Shown: positions 17,078-26,282, counted from the stretch's first letter. The stretch is DNA of 64,000 nucleotides from JAHZFN01 sp965149945 (GCA_965149945.1 CBCTTQ010000004.1:1-64000), one strand, 5' to 3'. Notes: generated by a model from the letters alone, not told the origin. A program made the numbers and translations.

Positions 17078-18325
17078 ATGGGACGAAATTGGAAAAGATG
17101 TTGCGGCTGGTTGTTGATTGTTGCTCTTTGTTTCAGTCTGGGCGCGAATCCTGCTTGGGCGGACGAGTATGCCACGGGCAATGGACTGGCAGCCGCCAAT
17201 GAAGAAGAAGCCCTATCCAACCAGGAACGGGTAGAAGGCGATGTGGGAGAAGACCCCAGCCCCAATCCCGAACCGGTACCGGATCCCTTCTCCGGTGTGA
17301 TGACATTGGAGTATGCCATGAATACGGCGCTGACCAACAGCAGCGAGGTGTTGGAAGCGACTAATAATCTGGAGAAGGCAAAAATGGACAAAGAGGAAAT
17401 TGATAAGGACGCGCAAGATTTTTATGAAGCGATGGGAGAACCGACACCGGGGAAAATCGAACAGACGGAGTCGTATTACCAGATGCTGATTTACACACCT
17501 TCCATGTATGCCAAACAATTGGAAATGGCGGAAGAATCTTATGATCTGGCTATTGCCTCTTGTAATCTCAGCGTTATTTCCCAATATTACACTATTGCCA
17601 GTTACGGCAAAACCGAATCTTACGCGGTGAAGGCTTATCAAAACGCCGTCAATAGCTACCGCACGGCGGAAGCCAGCTATGCCCAGGGTATGATTGCCCG
17701 TGTGGATTTGATGATTGCGGAATTACAGATGGAAACGGCGCATCAGACGGCGTTGACCGCCAAAGCCAACACCAAAAACGCCAAACGTTCTTTATTGGCT
17801 TATTTGGGATTGGATCCCGATATCAATTTTTCTTTGGGTACCCAGATGAGTTATACGCCGCTGGGTGAAATTGACGCCGACGCGGCGGTGGAAAAATTAA
17901 TTGCCTACAGCCCCGCGGTGGCCATTGCGAAGACTACCTTTGACATCGCCGGCATTCAATATGACTGTGACAGCCGGTATTATCTGGACTACTCTTATAC
18001 GGCGCAGGTGGCGCTGGCGACCTATAAAAATGCGGAAAATGATTATAATAAAACTTTGTTGGATGCCAGGGCCAATGCTTATAACATGATCGAAACTTTG
18101 CAGGACGCGGAAAAACAATACAATACGGCGCTTTCCAGCTTGGACAGTGTGGAAGAAAGCTATCGCATCGCGAAGCTGCAATATCAGTATGGTTTGATCA
18201 CTTATAATGATGTTTTAGCGGCGGAAGCGGAAATTTATTCCACAGAAGCCCAAATTAACCAGGCGCTGATGCAATACAGCATTTACAAAACGGCGCTGGA
18301 TAATAACCTTATTGTTTCCCAGTAA
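17078..18325 (+). CDS. TolC-family outer-membrane-type efflux channel
   Basis: This 415-residue TolC-like protein has a clear signal peptide (MGRNWKRCCGWLLIVALCFS, cleavage near AWA-DE). Beyond a Pro/Glu-rich linker, it shows two long alpha-helical Ala/Gln/Tyr-rich repeats typical of outer membrane efflux proteins: residues about 75-235 and 265-410, with characteristic segments such as YRTAEASYAQGMIARVDLM and YRIAKLQYQYGLITYNDVL. ATG 17078 is preceded by GAGAGG and begins the signal peptide. Together with the adaptor and pump it would make a tripartite exporter, which implies an outer membrane or a comparable outer layer. Confidence 0.87.
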   Translation: MGRNWKRCCGWLLIVALCFSLGANPAWADEYATGNGLAAANEEEALSNQERVEGDVGEDPSPNPEPVPDPFSGVMTLEYAMNTALTNSSEVLEATNNLEKAKMDKEEIDKDAQDFYEAMGEPTPGKIEQTESYYQMLIYTPSMYAKQLEMAEESYDLAIASCNLSVISQYYTIASYGKTESYAVKAYQNAVNSYRTAEASYAQGMIARVDLMIAELQMETAHQTALTAKANTKNAKRSLLAYLGLDPDINFSLGTQMSYTPLGEIDADAAVEKLIAYSPAVAIAKTTFDIAGIQYDCDSRYYLDYSYTAQVALATYKNAENDYNKTLLDARANAYNMIETLQDAEKQYNTALSSLDSVEESYRIAKLQYQYGLITYNDVLAAEAEIYSTEAQINQALMQYSIYKTALDNNLIVSQ

Positions 18326-18361
18326 ACCTGAAGTCAAGCAGTCAATAAACAGAGGAACGCC

Positions 18362-19030
18362 ATGAAGGAACAGAAAAGCACATCGAAACAGGAAAAAAAA
18401 TTGCGAATTTTAATGAGCGCGCAAAAAATATTTCTGGAAAAGGGGTATCACAAGACGACCATTGAGGACGTCACGAAACATGCCGGTATCGGTAAAAGTA
18501 CCTTCTATGAATATTATGACAGTAAGGAGGAAATATTAAAGTTTCTGGTAGATTTCGTCGGCACTGATTTTTTGACGATGTTGAATCGAGAGCTGCGCGC
18601 CTGTGCTACTGCTCGCGCTAAGGTGCAGCGGTTGGTATACTGTTGCTTGCTGGTGTCCGGTTTGAATCATGACGGTGTCAATCTTTACGGTTCTCTTTTG
18701 ATGAATCTTTCCATACGGGAATTTTCCGCCTATTTTCAGGAAAAATTTTGGAGTGTGTTTCAGGCGATGGTACGCAATATTTTAATCGCGGGGATGAACG
18801 AAGGGGAAATTCGAGAGGAAGACGCCGATTTGCTGACGTTGATGCTGTTGGGAATGATCTGCGGTTTGATGGGAAACGGCAGCTGCCGAGAGATTTCTCC
18901 TTTTGCTCCGGAAGCGCCTTCTGAAAAATCCTCTGTTTGCGGTTTACGCCATTTGCCGGAAAATGAATTCTTGCGTAAACGCGCGATGTTGATGACCGAT
19001 CTTTTTTTTGAGGGCGTTGCGGACCATTGA
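18362..19030 (+). CDS. TetR-family transcriptional regulator of the efflux operon
   Basis: This 222-residue regulator has an N-terminal TetR helix-turn-helix (about 14-60: KLRILMSAQKIFLEKGYHKT, then TIEDVTKHAGIGKSTFYEYY) and a variable ligand-binding helical domain. It is the last gene of the adaptor-pump-TolC operon, 36 nt after TolC, and ends in a terminator. The palindrome at 12296-12311 at the operon promoter is a likely target. A drug or metabolite bound in the C-terminal domain would relieve repression, by analogy with AcrR/TtgR-type regulators. Confidence 0.9.
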   Translation: MKEQKSTSKQEKKLRILMSAQKIFLEKGYHKTTIEDVTKHAGIGKSTFYEYYDSKEEILKFLVDFVGTDFLTMLNRELRACATARAKVQRLVYCCLLVSGLNHDGVNLYGSLLMNLSIREFSAYFQEKFWSVFQAMVRNILIAGMNEGEIREEDADLLTLMLLGMICGLMGNGSCREISPFAPEAPSEKSSVCGLRHLPENEFLRKRAMLMTDLFFEGVADH

Positions 19031-19033
19031 ATA

Positions 19034-19071
19034 AAAAAACAGAAAACCACGGTTTCGGTTTTCTGTTTTTT
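19034..19071 (+). terminator. Rho-independent terminator after the efflux operon
   Basis: AAAACAGAAAACC pairs with GGTTTTCTGTTTT around a short loop and runs into T. The A-rich left arm means it could also work on the minus strand. Confidence 0.85.
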
Positions 19072-19115
19072 GTTTGCGCTCCCGCATTCTTTCTCTGAAT
19101 TTTCTCTGAACGCTA

Positions 19116-19144
19116 TTGGCGAGACGGGGAAAATATGATATAAT
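19116..19144 (+). promoter_or_regulatory. Predicted promoter for the SLH/wall-polymer genes
   Basis: TTGGCG (19116-19121) and TATAAT (19139-19144) with a 17-bp spacer, about 75 nt before the SLH gene. Confidence 0.65.
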
Positions 19145-19219
19145 TAATCAGATAAGATCATGGGAATTTTTGCTTTCTATGTTGGTTGTATCGTGATAGT
19201 TACGGAAAGAAGGGATACG

Positions 19220-20509
19220 ATGAAAAAAAGAACCAAGTTGACTCTTGTAATCGCGTTGGCAATGTTAATCAGTTTGTTCGCTGTTTTACCGGCTTTTGCC
19301 GCCGCTTCGGTGAACATTACGAAAAACGCGGTGGAACAGTCCAAAATTGATATCGGGAATCTTGATTTAACCAGTTATACCCGTACCCACACCATTACCA
19401 TTGACGCGGATGCTTTGCGGGCGGCGGAAAAACTGGGAGAAACCTTCCAAATCACCATGGAAAATATTACGTTGCGCTTTGCTCCGGAAGTGTTCTATAC
19501 GGAAGACTACCTGTCGGCGGTGAATCGGGGCGGTTTTGTCCAGGTAAAACTGGAGGTTCAGACGAAAAAAAGTTTCGACATGGGAAAATATTTTTTCTCC
19601 GGTGTAAACAATAACTATATGCTGGCGCCGCGGAATACCACCTTGGCAGGGGAAATTCTGGTCTCCGGGGTGAAAGTCGCCGATCTCCATCAGTTTGCCG
19701 CTCCTATTTCCTTTATCCAGGATTATACGGAAGATTGGAACAGCAATTTTACCGGTAAAAAAGAAAGCGGCGTGACGCTGGCTTGGTATGATTTAGAGAG
19801 AAAAATGACCGTCGGCACCCCGCAGTGGGTTCGTCTGGATACTCAATTGGATACCGCGGAAAATATCGCCACTGCCGCGAATATCTATGCCTCCGGGATC
19901 ATTGTACCCATCATTTGTCCGGATTTGAATAATGAAACAAACAGCGCCGTTCCCGATGAGCCTTCTTCGATTCCGTCTGATTTTTGGGCGAGGGAAGATA
20001 TTTTGGCGATGCAGCGGGCGGGCATTGTGCCTGCGGATATCGCCGCGGAACGCTTAAACCGCCCCATCGATCGCGATGAGTTTGTCGGTTATTTTGTACG
20101 GACGATCGGCTTGGCGATTTCCACAGCCGGGGATAATCCTTTTACGGATTTATCGGCGTCCAATCCTTATTACGGCAGTATTTTGTCCGCGGCGGAAGCC
20201 GGGCTGGTAAACGGTACCGGCGGTAATACTTTCTCCCCCGATGCATCCATTACCCGTCAGGAGATGGCGGCGCTTTTCTCTCGGGCCTTGGCGCGAGACG
20301 GCATTGTGACAGATTCTTCTTCGGAACGGTTGGAACAGATGACCGATGCTTCGCGGATTAGCGACTGGGCGTGGGAAGCTTGCGCCATTGCCGTGAACCG
20401 GGGATTGATTACCGGTTATGGCGGCGCGGATGGAACGCGCTTCGCTCCGGAATCTGAAACCACTTGGGCAGAAGCTGTTGTGATGTTGAATCGTTTGCGG
20501 ACAGTGTGA
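19220..20509 (+). CDS. Secreted S-layer-homology (SLH) domain protein
   Basis: This 429-residue exported protein has a signal peptide (MKKRTKLTLVIALAMLISLF, cleavage after AFA). The N-terminal about 230 residues match no family I know. Three SLH modules fill the C-terminal part, from about residue 255: they carry PIDRDEFVGYF, ITRQEMAALFSRAL and the degenerate TTWAEAVVML at the positions of the ITRAE signature, plus NTFSPDASITR and RFAPESETTW. SLH domains bind wall polymers, often pyruvylated ones, and csaB lies downstream. ATG 19220 begins the signal peptide; an upstream in-frame ATG gives no sensible export signal. Confidence 0.88.
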   Translation: MKKRTKLTLVIALAMLISLFAVLPAFAAASVNITKNAVEQSKIDIGNLDLTSYTRTHTITIDADALRAAEKLGETFQITMENITLRFAPEVFYTEDYLSAVNRGGFVQVKLEVQTKKSFDMGKYFFSGVNNNYMLAPRNTTLAGEILVSGVKVADLHQFAAPISFIQDYTEDWNSNFTGKKESGVTLAWYDLERKMTVGTPQWVRLDTQLDTAENIATAANIYASGIIVPIICPDLNNETNSAVPDEPSSIPSDFWAREDILAMQRAGIVPADIAAERLNRPIDRDEFVGYFVRTIGLAISTAGDNPFTDLSASNPYYGSILSAAEAGLVNGTGGNTFSPDASITRQEMAALFSRALARDGIVTDSSSERLEQMTDASRISDWAWEACAIAVNRGLITGYGGADGTRFAPESETTWAEAVVMLNRLRTV

Positions 20510-20553
20510 TAAAGGATAGGGATAAAGTCCCGAAAACCAACAGAAAGGAATTA

Positions 20554-21591
20554 ATGGAAACGATGAATAAATGGGGAAAGTACGGTCTGATCGCTGTTAT
20601 TTTAATCGGGATCGCGGCCGCGTTGACGGTAGGGGTCAATCGTGTCCAGGCGGAAGAAGACGCCGACAGTACCATGATGACTCTGGAATGGTCACAGATC
20701 AGCGAGACGGCTGCCAGAAACGATATGACGCTGGATGAAACATTGGATTATTTTCAGCAGTATCAGGGAGAAACCCTCTACACGGGCGTTGTGTATAAAG
20801 AGCCGGCTTTCAGCGAGTTGGAAACCAGCGGTTTGATCAGCATTATGTCGGGCAGTGAATTTTTGCAGGAGATGAACAGCGGAAATTGGCAACTGCAAAC
20901 GGACGGTGTGGAAATTTCCGAAACCTATAATTATATCGTTTGCTCTGATCAATCCATTATGGACATGGTATATGAAAATATTGCCATCAAAACGGATGCG
21001 GTAGTGCAGCAAATTGATGCTCTGAATAACGGCAATCCCGTGTTGATTGTGGGAACTTCGCTGCCTTTTGCTGATTTTTCCATCCTTGGGACAGGCTTCC
21101 CGGAAGAAAACTTGGAAATTTTGGCGGAACACGGTCTTTCTCTGATTGTTCAGGTAAAAAGCTGGCCTAATGTGGATCAGGAATCCATTAATATGGTATT
21201 TGACGATTTGGCGCGATGGGACAACATTGTGGCAGTGGGTTTCAATGATGAAAGCCTGCCCGGTGTTTCCCAGAGTGATTGGGCGGACTTGTCTCGATTG
21301 ATGGCGGAAAAATTTGAGGAAAACCAATGGCCTTTATTGCAGGTGGAATTCTTCGGACAGGAAGGATTTTCCACCATGGCGCGCCTGTTGGATTATCAGG
21401 TGGCAAGACTGCACGCCGTCAGCTTGAATGAATTAGCGGAAGTTGATGCCAGCAACCTGATGGATCGTTTCCAGCTGGCAGCCAATGAACGGGGCATGAA
21501 CATTATTCTGTACCGTACCAATTCCAATTTGAGCATGGAAGCTAACGCGGATTTATTGGCGGAAGTGGATCATGCCATTATGGAAAAATGA
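20554..21591 (+). CDS. DUF5693-family protein, N-terminal part (ends at an in-frame TGA)
   Basis: This 345-residue product starts with a membrane anchor (KYGLIAVILIGIAAALTVGV) and continues as the soluble N-terminal part of DUF5693 proteins, with segments such as VYKEPAFSELETSGLISIMSG-like and FQLAANERGMNIILY. It ends at TGA (21589-21591), and the same reading frame continues directly into the membrane part at 21598. In the homologues I remember, both parts are one polypeptide of over 600 residues beside csaB. ATG 20554 has AGAAAGGA upstream; ATG 20563 is an alternative. The function of DUF5693 is unknown, but its neighbours suggest wall-polymer or envelope assembly. Confidence 0.75.
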   Translation: METMNKWGKYGLIAVILIGIAAALTVGVNRVQAEEDADSTMMTLEWSQISETAARNDMTLDETLDYFQQYQGETLYTGVVYKEPAFSELETSGLISIMSGSEFLQEMNSGNWQLQTDGVEISETYNYIVCSDQSIMDMVYENIAIKTDAVVQQIDALNNGNPVLIVGTSLPFADFSILGTGFPEENLEILAEHGLSLIVQVKSWPNVDQESINMVFDDLARWDNIVAVGFNDESLPGVSQSDWADLSRLMAEKFEENQWPLLQVEFFGQEGFSTMARLLDYQVARLHAVSLNELAEVDASNLMDRFQLAANERGMNIILYRTNSNLSMEANADLLAEVDHAIMEK

Positions 21592-21597
21592 CGGGAA

Positions 21598-22536
21598 TTG
21601 GGCGATATGACGCCCATTGCCAGCGTACAGGTTCCCCTTTGGGTCGGGTTCCTGATTGCGTTGGGTACCGGCGCCGGCGGGGTTTTGCTGCTGGAGCGCT
21701 TAGGACTGAAAAAAATCGCTTGGATTTTGCCCGCTGTTTGCGTGGTGGGCAGTTGGGCGGCGATTTTGCTCGGCTATTCTTATTGGATGTATAAATTATT
21801 GGCGCTGGCGGCGGTGATGATTTTCCCGACGCTGGGCATGTTACTTTTTGTTAAAGCCGATCCTCGGGGCATCGGCAAGGCCATCCTGTCCTTGATTTTG
21901 ATGACCTTCGTTTCTTTAGTCGGCGCTGTTTATGTAGTGGGGATGTTGTCCACACGGGATTATATGACAGCTGTCAATACTTTCTCAGGAATTAAATTCT
22001 CTTTGATGCTGCCGCTGGTGGTAGTGGCGGTGTACTATTGGTATCAATCCAATCGTCTGAAAGGATACGACCGCAATGTGGTGGTAATGATTCGCGACCT
22101 GTTGAAAAAACCGGTTACAATGGGTATTCTGTTGATTTTGGCATTGGCGGCGGCGGTTTTGGCGGTTTATTTGCTGCGTTCCGGCAACGACGCCATGACG
22201 GTATCCAGCGCGGAAAAAGCTTTCCGCAGTTTCTTGGATTCTACTTTGGGTGTGCGTCCCAGAACCAAAGAGTTCCTTTTCGCTCATCCCTTGATGCTGC
22301 TGGTGCTTTACTTGGGTTATCGCAAAAATCTTTGGCCGCTGGTGGTTTTGGGCGGCATCGGTCAGGTGAGCCTGGTAAATACCTTTGAACATTTGCACAC
22401 GCCTTTGCTGGTGTCGTTGCTGCGTACAATCAATGGTTTGGTGCTGGGTATCATCATCGGTGTGATTTTGATCCTCATTGTGCGGGCGGTCATGAAATGG
22501 GTGCGGCGAAAGTTGACGGAACCTGTCGCTCAGTAA
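21598..22536 (+). CDS. DUF5693-family protein, C-terminal membrane part
   Basis: This open frame of 312 codons encodes a strongly hydrophobic protein of about 8 membrane segments (from VPLWVGFLIALGTGAGGVLL to LVLGIIIGVILILIVRAV). It matches the C-terminal half of DUF5693 proteins. It is in the same frame as the preceding gene, with only TGA-CGG-GAA between that stop and the first possible start, TTG 21598; the first ATG is 21607. Neither start has a good ribosome site, so independent translation is doubtful: re-initiation, stop-codon readthrough, or a broken gene are the options. Joined with the upstream part it would give 660 codons. Confidence 0.72.
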   Translation: MGDMTPIASVQVPLWVGFLIALGTGAGGVLLLERLGLKKIAWILPAVCVVGSWAAILLGYSYWMYKLLALAAVMIFPTLGMLLFVKADPRGIGKAILSLILMTFVSLVGAVYVVGMLSTRDYMTAVNTFSGIKFSLMLPLVVVAVYYWYQSNRLKGYDRNVVVMIRDLLKKPVTMGILLILALAAAVLAVYLLRSGNDAMTVSSAEKAFRSFLDSTLGVRPRTKEFLFAHPLMLLVLYLGYRKNLWPLVVLGGIGQVSLVNTFEHLHTPLLVSLLRTINGLVLGIIIGVILILIVRAVMKWVRRKLTEPVAQ

Positions 22537-22589
22537 CTTTAAAGCAGGCTGTGTAATCTGTGAAAACAAACGGATAAAAAGGATGTATT

Positions 22590-23630
22590 ATGAATCAATC
22601 AATTTTGCTTTCCGGTTATTTTGGCTTTGATAACGGAGGCGATGAGGCGGTACTTTCCGCTATTGTGAAAATGTTGCGAGAGTTATTGCCGGAGGCGCCC
22701 GTTGTGGCGCTGTCCGGGAATCCGAGCAAAACAGAAAAAGCCAATCGGGAATATGATCTGAAGGCTATCGACCGCAAAAATTTTAAGTTGATTCAACATG
22801 AACTGCGAGGCGCCGGTCTGTTTATCAGCGGCGGCGGCAGTCTGTTCCAAGATGTGACCAGTGTGCGAAGTGTCTACTATTATGCTTCGGTGCTGAATCT
22901 CGCCCATAAGGCAGGAGTTCCGGCAGTGGTGCTGGCGCAGGGTTTAGGTCCGCTTAACACTTTTTGGGGAAGGCGGCTGACGAAAAAGGCTATGGGCAAA
23001 TGTGCCTTTCTTTCCTGGCGAGATCGGGAAAGCTTGGAATTGGCGGTGAAAATCGGTTTGCCGAGAGAAAAGATGCTGCTTACTTGTGATCCTGTGTTGA
23101 ATTGGGATCCCGATTATGCAGTTAAAAGCCATGATGGTAAACGAGTGGTGATTGCGGTGCGTCCTTGGCAGGGATTGGCCAAAGACCAGATTGTCCAAGG
23201 GGCGGCCGAGTTGTTGGACGCGGCATATGAGGTAGTGTTGTTGCCTTTTCAAAAAGGGGTAGATGAAACATTGGCGGCGGAAATCAATGAAAAACTTCAA
23301 AACCGCTGTAAGGTTCCCGCTTATACCGGTCCCCTGCAATTGTACGGGGAAGTCGCTTCGGCGGATTTTCTGGTGGGGATGCGTCTGCACGCGTTGATTA
23401 TGGCGCGCGGGGCGGGGATTCCCTGTGCCGCTATCAGCTACGATCCCAAAATTGACAGCTTTGCCAAACGGGAAGCAATTCCCCTTTTGGGCACTGCTCA
23501 AGCGATACGGGGGCGCTCCATCGCGGAGGCGGTTCGGGCAGGTGGTCAGAATCAAACGGGACCATCCGACTACAGCGCCTATTGGCAGCCGGTGTTGAAA
23601 AAAATTTCCGAGATTTATCGAAAAAACTAA
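22590..23630 (+). CDS. csaB: Polysaccharide pyruvyl transferase CsaB
   Basis: This 346-residue enzyme of the pyruvyl transferase family adds a ketal-linked pyruvate from phosphoenolpyruvate to a wall polysaccharide, making it a ligand for SLH domains. Evidence: the N-terminal LLSGYFGFDNGGDEAVL, the central GGGSLFQDVTSVRSVYYYA and LAQGLGPL, and the C-terminal GMRLHALIMARGAGIPCAAISYDPK with the conserved arginine-histidine motif. An SLH protein gene lies in the same gene group upstream, and murJ follows after 21 nt. It is presumably cytoplasmic, acting on a lipid-linked precursor. Confidence 0.92.
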   Translation: MNQSILLSGYFGFDNGGDEAVLSAIVKMLRELLPEAPVVALSGNPSKTEKANREYDLKAIDRKNFKLIQHELRGAGLFISGGGSLFQDVTSVRSVYYYASVLNLAHKAGVPAVVLAQGLGPLNTFWGRRLTKKAMGKCAFLSWRDRESLELAVKIGLPREKMLLTCDPVLNWDPDYAVKSHDGKRVVIAVRPWQGLAKDQIVQGAAELLDAAYEVVLLPFQKGVDETLAAEINEKLQNRCKVPAYTGPLQLYGEVASADFLVGMRLHALIMARGAGIPCAAISYDPKIDSFAKREAIPLLGTAQAIRGRSIAEAVRAGGQNQTGPSDYSAYWQPVLKKISEIYRKN

Positions 23631-23651
23631 TCAAAGTATAAAGGAGAAAGC

Positions 23652-25214
23652 ATGGGAAAAAGTATTGTTAAGGCAACCGGGGTCATTTTGATCATCAATA
23701 TTTTGGTGAAGATTCTGGGATTTTTGCGGGAATCTTTTATCGCTAACGGCTACGGAGCCGGTACGCTGACGGATTCCTATCAGATTGCTTATACGATTCC
23801 TTATTTTTTGCAGGCTATTTTGGGATACGCGCTGGTAACGGCAGTGGTTCCCATTTTGACTAAACATCTGTTAAAGAATGACAAAGAAGAAGCTTGGTAT
23901 GTGGGAAGCTGTGCCATCAATATTACGGCGCTGGGACTTTTCATCGTTACTTTTTTGGGGATTTTGTTTTCGGGTGTTTTGGTAAATTTGCTGGCGCCCG
24001 GGTTTGACGCTCAGGAGACGGCTTTGACCACAGAGCTGACAAGAATCATGTTCCCATCGGTGATCTTTATGGGCGTGGGGATGGTTTTCACCGGCATTGC
24101 CAACGCGTCGTATAAATTCGGTGTGGCGGCTTTCGCACCCGGTTTTTCCAATTTGATTATCATTGTTTCTGTTGTTTTATTTGCGTCCAGCGTCGGAATT
24201 TTGGGATTGGCTGTCGGTACTTTGGTCAGCTTCATCGGTTTTTTCCTGATTCAAATTCCGGTGTTATGGCGGATCGGATTTCGTTATAGATTGGTTTTAG
24301 GATTGCATCATCCTGATGTACGGCAGATTATTCGAGACATATTACCGATTATTTTGGGGGTTGCCGTTAATCAGATCTGTTTTGCGGTCAATCGTATTTT
24401 CGCTTCTTTTTTGGCGGAAGGAACCATTTCTTATTTGAATTACTCTAATAAATTGATGATGTTGCCCATCGGAATTTTTGTCAATGCCGTCGCTTATGCT
24501 ATTTATCCGTCCCTTTCGGAGATGGCGCTGAAACTGGATTGGCAAAAGATGGCGGGGACGCTGAAAAAAGGCATCGGTATGGTTTGCCTGATTGCCATCC
24601 CGGCGGCGGCCGGTTTGTGTGTCTTGGCGCAGCCCATTGTTCAAGTGGTGTACGAGCGAGGTTCCTTCGATCACGCGGCCACTTTGGCTACAGCTTGGGC
24701 ATTGATGATGTTTACGGTGGGGCTGGTGCCTATCTCCGTCAACATGGTTTTGACTCGTGCCTTCTACGCGCTGGAAGATGTGAAAGCGCCGGTTAAAATC
24801 GGGGCTTTGATCATTTTGGTGGATGTTATTTTGAGTTTTGCTCTGTTCCGAGTAATGGATTACGGCGGCGCCGGTTTGGCGTTGGCAAATTCGCTGGCGT
24901 TGCTTACCGGAACCATCGGTATGTATTATTATTTGAAACGAAAATCCCTGCCGGCGTTGAAAGAGGGCAATTTACTAAAGTCGTTGGTGAAGATGTTCGC
25001 GGCGGCGGCAGTGATGATGCTGGCGGTATTGGGAGCGCGCTTCCTTTTGGCGGCGGTCGGTTTGGATACACTCACTACCCACGGCGCTCTGCTGGAAACT
25101 GTTGTCGGGATTTGCGTTGGTGTCGCGGTTTATGCTATAATGGTAATTGTGCTGAAATTGGAAGAAACACAGATGGTTCTGGACGCGGTGAAGAAAAAGC
25201 TGAAAAAATCGTAG
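23652..25214 (+). CDS. murJ: MurJ-family lipid-linked oligosaccharide flippase
   Basis: This 520-residue polytopic membrane protein of the MurJ/MviN (MOP) superfamily has about 14 membrane segments. The start SIVKATGVILIINILVKILG and FLRESFIANGYGAGTLTD, and the central NRIFASFLAEGTISYLNYSN and VYERGSFD, are typical of MurJ. It would flip lipid II or another undecaprenyl-linked unit. Because it stands between csaB and a WecA/TagO-like gene, its physiological substrate here could be the secondary wall polymer rather than, or as well as, lipid II. AAGGAGA precedes the ATG. Confidence 0.9.
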   Translation: MGKSIVKATGVILIINILVKILGFLRESFIANGYGAGTLTDSYQIAYTIPYFLQAILGYALVTAVVPILTKHLLKNDKEEAWYVGSCAINITALGLFIVTFLGILFSGVLVNLLAPGFDAQETALTTELTRIMFPSVIFMGVGMVFTGIANASYKFGVAAFAPGFSNLIIIVSVVLFASSVGILGLAVGTLVSFIGFFLIQIPVLWRIGFRYRLVLGLHHPDVRQIIRDILPIILGVAVNQICFAVNRIFASFLAEGTISYLNYSNKLMMLPIGIFVNAVAYAIYPSLSEMALKLDWQKMAGTLKKGIGMVCLIAIPAAAGLCVLAQPIVQVVYERGSFDHAATLATAWALMMFTVGLVPISVNMVLTRAFYALEDVKAPVKIGALIILVDVILSFALFRVMDYGGAGLALANSLALLTGTIGMYYYLKRKSLPALKEGNLLKSLVKMFAAAAVMMLAVLGARFLLAAVGLDTLTTHGALLETVVGICVGVAVYAIMVIVLKLEETQMVLDAVKKKLKKS

Positions 25215-25259
25215 AAAATACAGAGGAAAAGAAGGGTTCCCCTTGAGGTGGATGAAGCT

Positions 25260-26282
25260 ATGGTAAGACTTTTAATTGCGGCGGCGGTATCGCTGGTGGT
25301 GGCGCTGATTATGACACCTGTCGCCAGAAAGCTGGCTCCTGTTGTGGGCGCTGTGGACAAGCCGGATGCCCGCAAGGTACACACCAAACTGATGCCCCGT
25401 ATGGGAGGTTTGGGCATTTATTGTGGGTTTATGGCAGGAGCCATCGTTTATGGTGGAATTTCTGTCCATACCATCGGTCTGTTGTTAAGCACCACCATAG
25501 TGTTTGCTGTGGGCATCATTGATGATATTAAATCCATCAAGCCTACGATGAAATTGTTGGGGCAGTTGATTGCGGCATTGGTGTTTGTTGCATTTGGCGG
25601 TTATATCAAATACCTCACCAATCCCTTCGGCGGCAACATTGTCTATTTGGATTATTTAGGGATTCCTGTCACCATTCTGTGGTTGGTTGGAATCAGCAAC
25701 GCCGTCAATCTCATCGATGGTCTCGATGGCTTGGCGGGGGGTGTCAGTACCATTTCCGCCTTTACCATGGCGGTGGTGTTGTTGACTACCGGGCAGAATT
25801 TGGTCGCGGCCTTTTGCATTTGTTTGGCCTTTGCTACACTGGGTTTCTTGCGGTATAATTTCAGCCCCGCTTCCATTTTTATGGGAGATTCCGGTTCTTT
25901 GACACTGGGGTTTGTCTTGGCCGCGCTGGCTATTTCCGGCTGTGCCAAAGGGGCGACGGTGGTTTCGTTGCTGGTACCCATTTTGATTTTGGGGATTCCT
26001 ATCTTTGATACGTTTTTTGCCATTTTTCGACGGGCCAAAGAACACAAGCCCATTTTCCAACCGGATAAAGGGCATTTACATCATCGGTTGCTTGCTATGG
26101 GGCTTTCCCACAAGCAGACGGTCTTGATTATCTATGCCATCACCATGGTAATGAGTTTTGTCGCTATTTTGATGACCATGATCAGTAGTTGGATTGCTTT
26201 ATTAATTCTTGTGATTTTTTTGGCGCTGTTGTTTGTGGGCGCTAACAAATTGGGAATTATCAAACTTCGCGATGACGAATGA
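25260..26282 (+). CDS. WecA/TagO-type undecaprenyl-phosphate sugar-1-phosphate transferase
   Basis: This 340-residue protein is an MraY/WecA-family transferase with about 10-11 membrane segments. It transfers a HexNAc-1-phosphate from UDP-sugar to undecaprenyl phosphate, the first step of wall polymer synthesis. Motifs: DKPDARKVHTKLMPRMGG, the catalytic VGIIDDI and NLIDGLDGLAGG, FLRYNFSPASIFMGDSGSL, and the histidine segment KGHLHHRLLAMGLSHKQ, which marks the WecA/TagO rather than the MraY branch. ATG 25260 has AGGTGG at good distance; GTG 25248 is an alternative. It completes the csaB-murJ group. Confidence 0.9.
   Translation: MVRLLIAAAVSLVVALIMTPVARKLAPVVGAVDKPDARKVHTKLMPRMGGLGIYCGFMAGAIVYGGISVHTIGLLLSTTIVFAVGIIDDIKSIKPTMKLLGQLIAALVFVAFGGYIKYLTNPFGGNIVYLDYLGIPVTILWLVGISNAVNLIDGLDGLAGGVSTISAFTMAVVLLTTGQNLVAAFCICLAFATLGFLRYNFSPASIFMGDSGSLTLGFVLAALAISGCAKGATVVSLLVPILILGIPIFDTFFAIFRRAKEHKPIFQPDKGHLHHRLLAMGLSHKQTVLIIYAITMVMSFVAILMTMISSWIALLILVIFLALLFVGANKLGIIKLRDDE

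Noticed and set aside
21589..21616. Selenocysteine at the in-frame TGA, since a small hairpin (TGGGCG / CGCCCA) follows
   Set aside because: The stem is only 6 bp, the loop ATATGA lacks the usual early G of bacterial SECIS elements, and DUF5693 has no known selenocysteine role.
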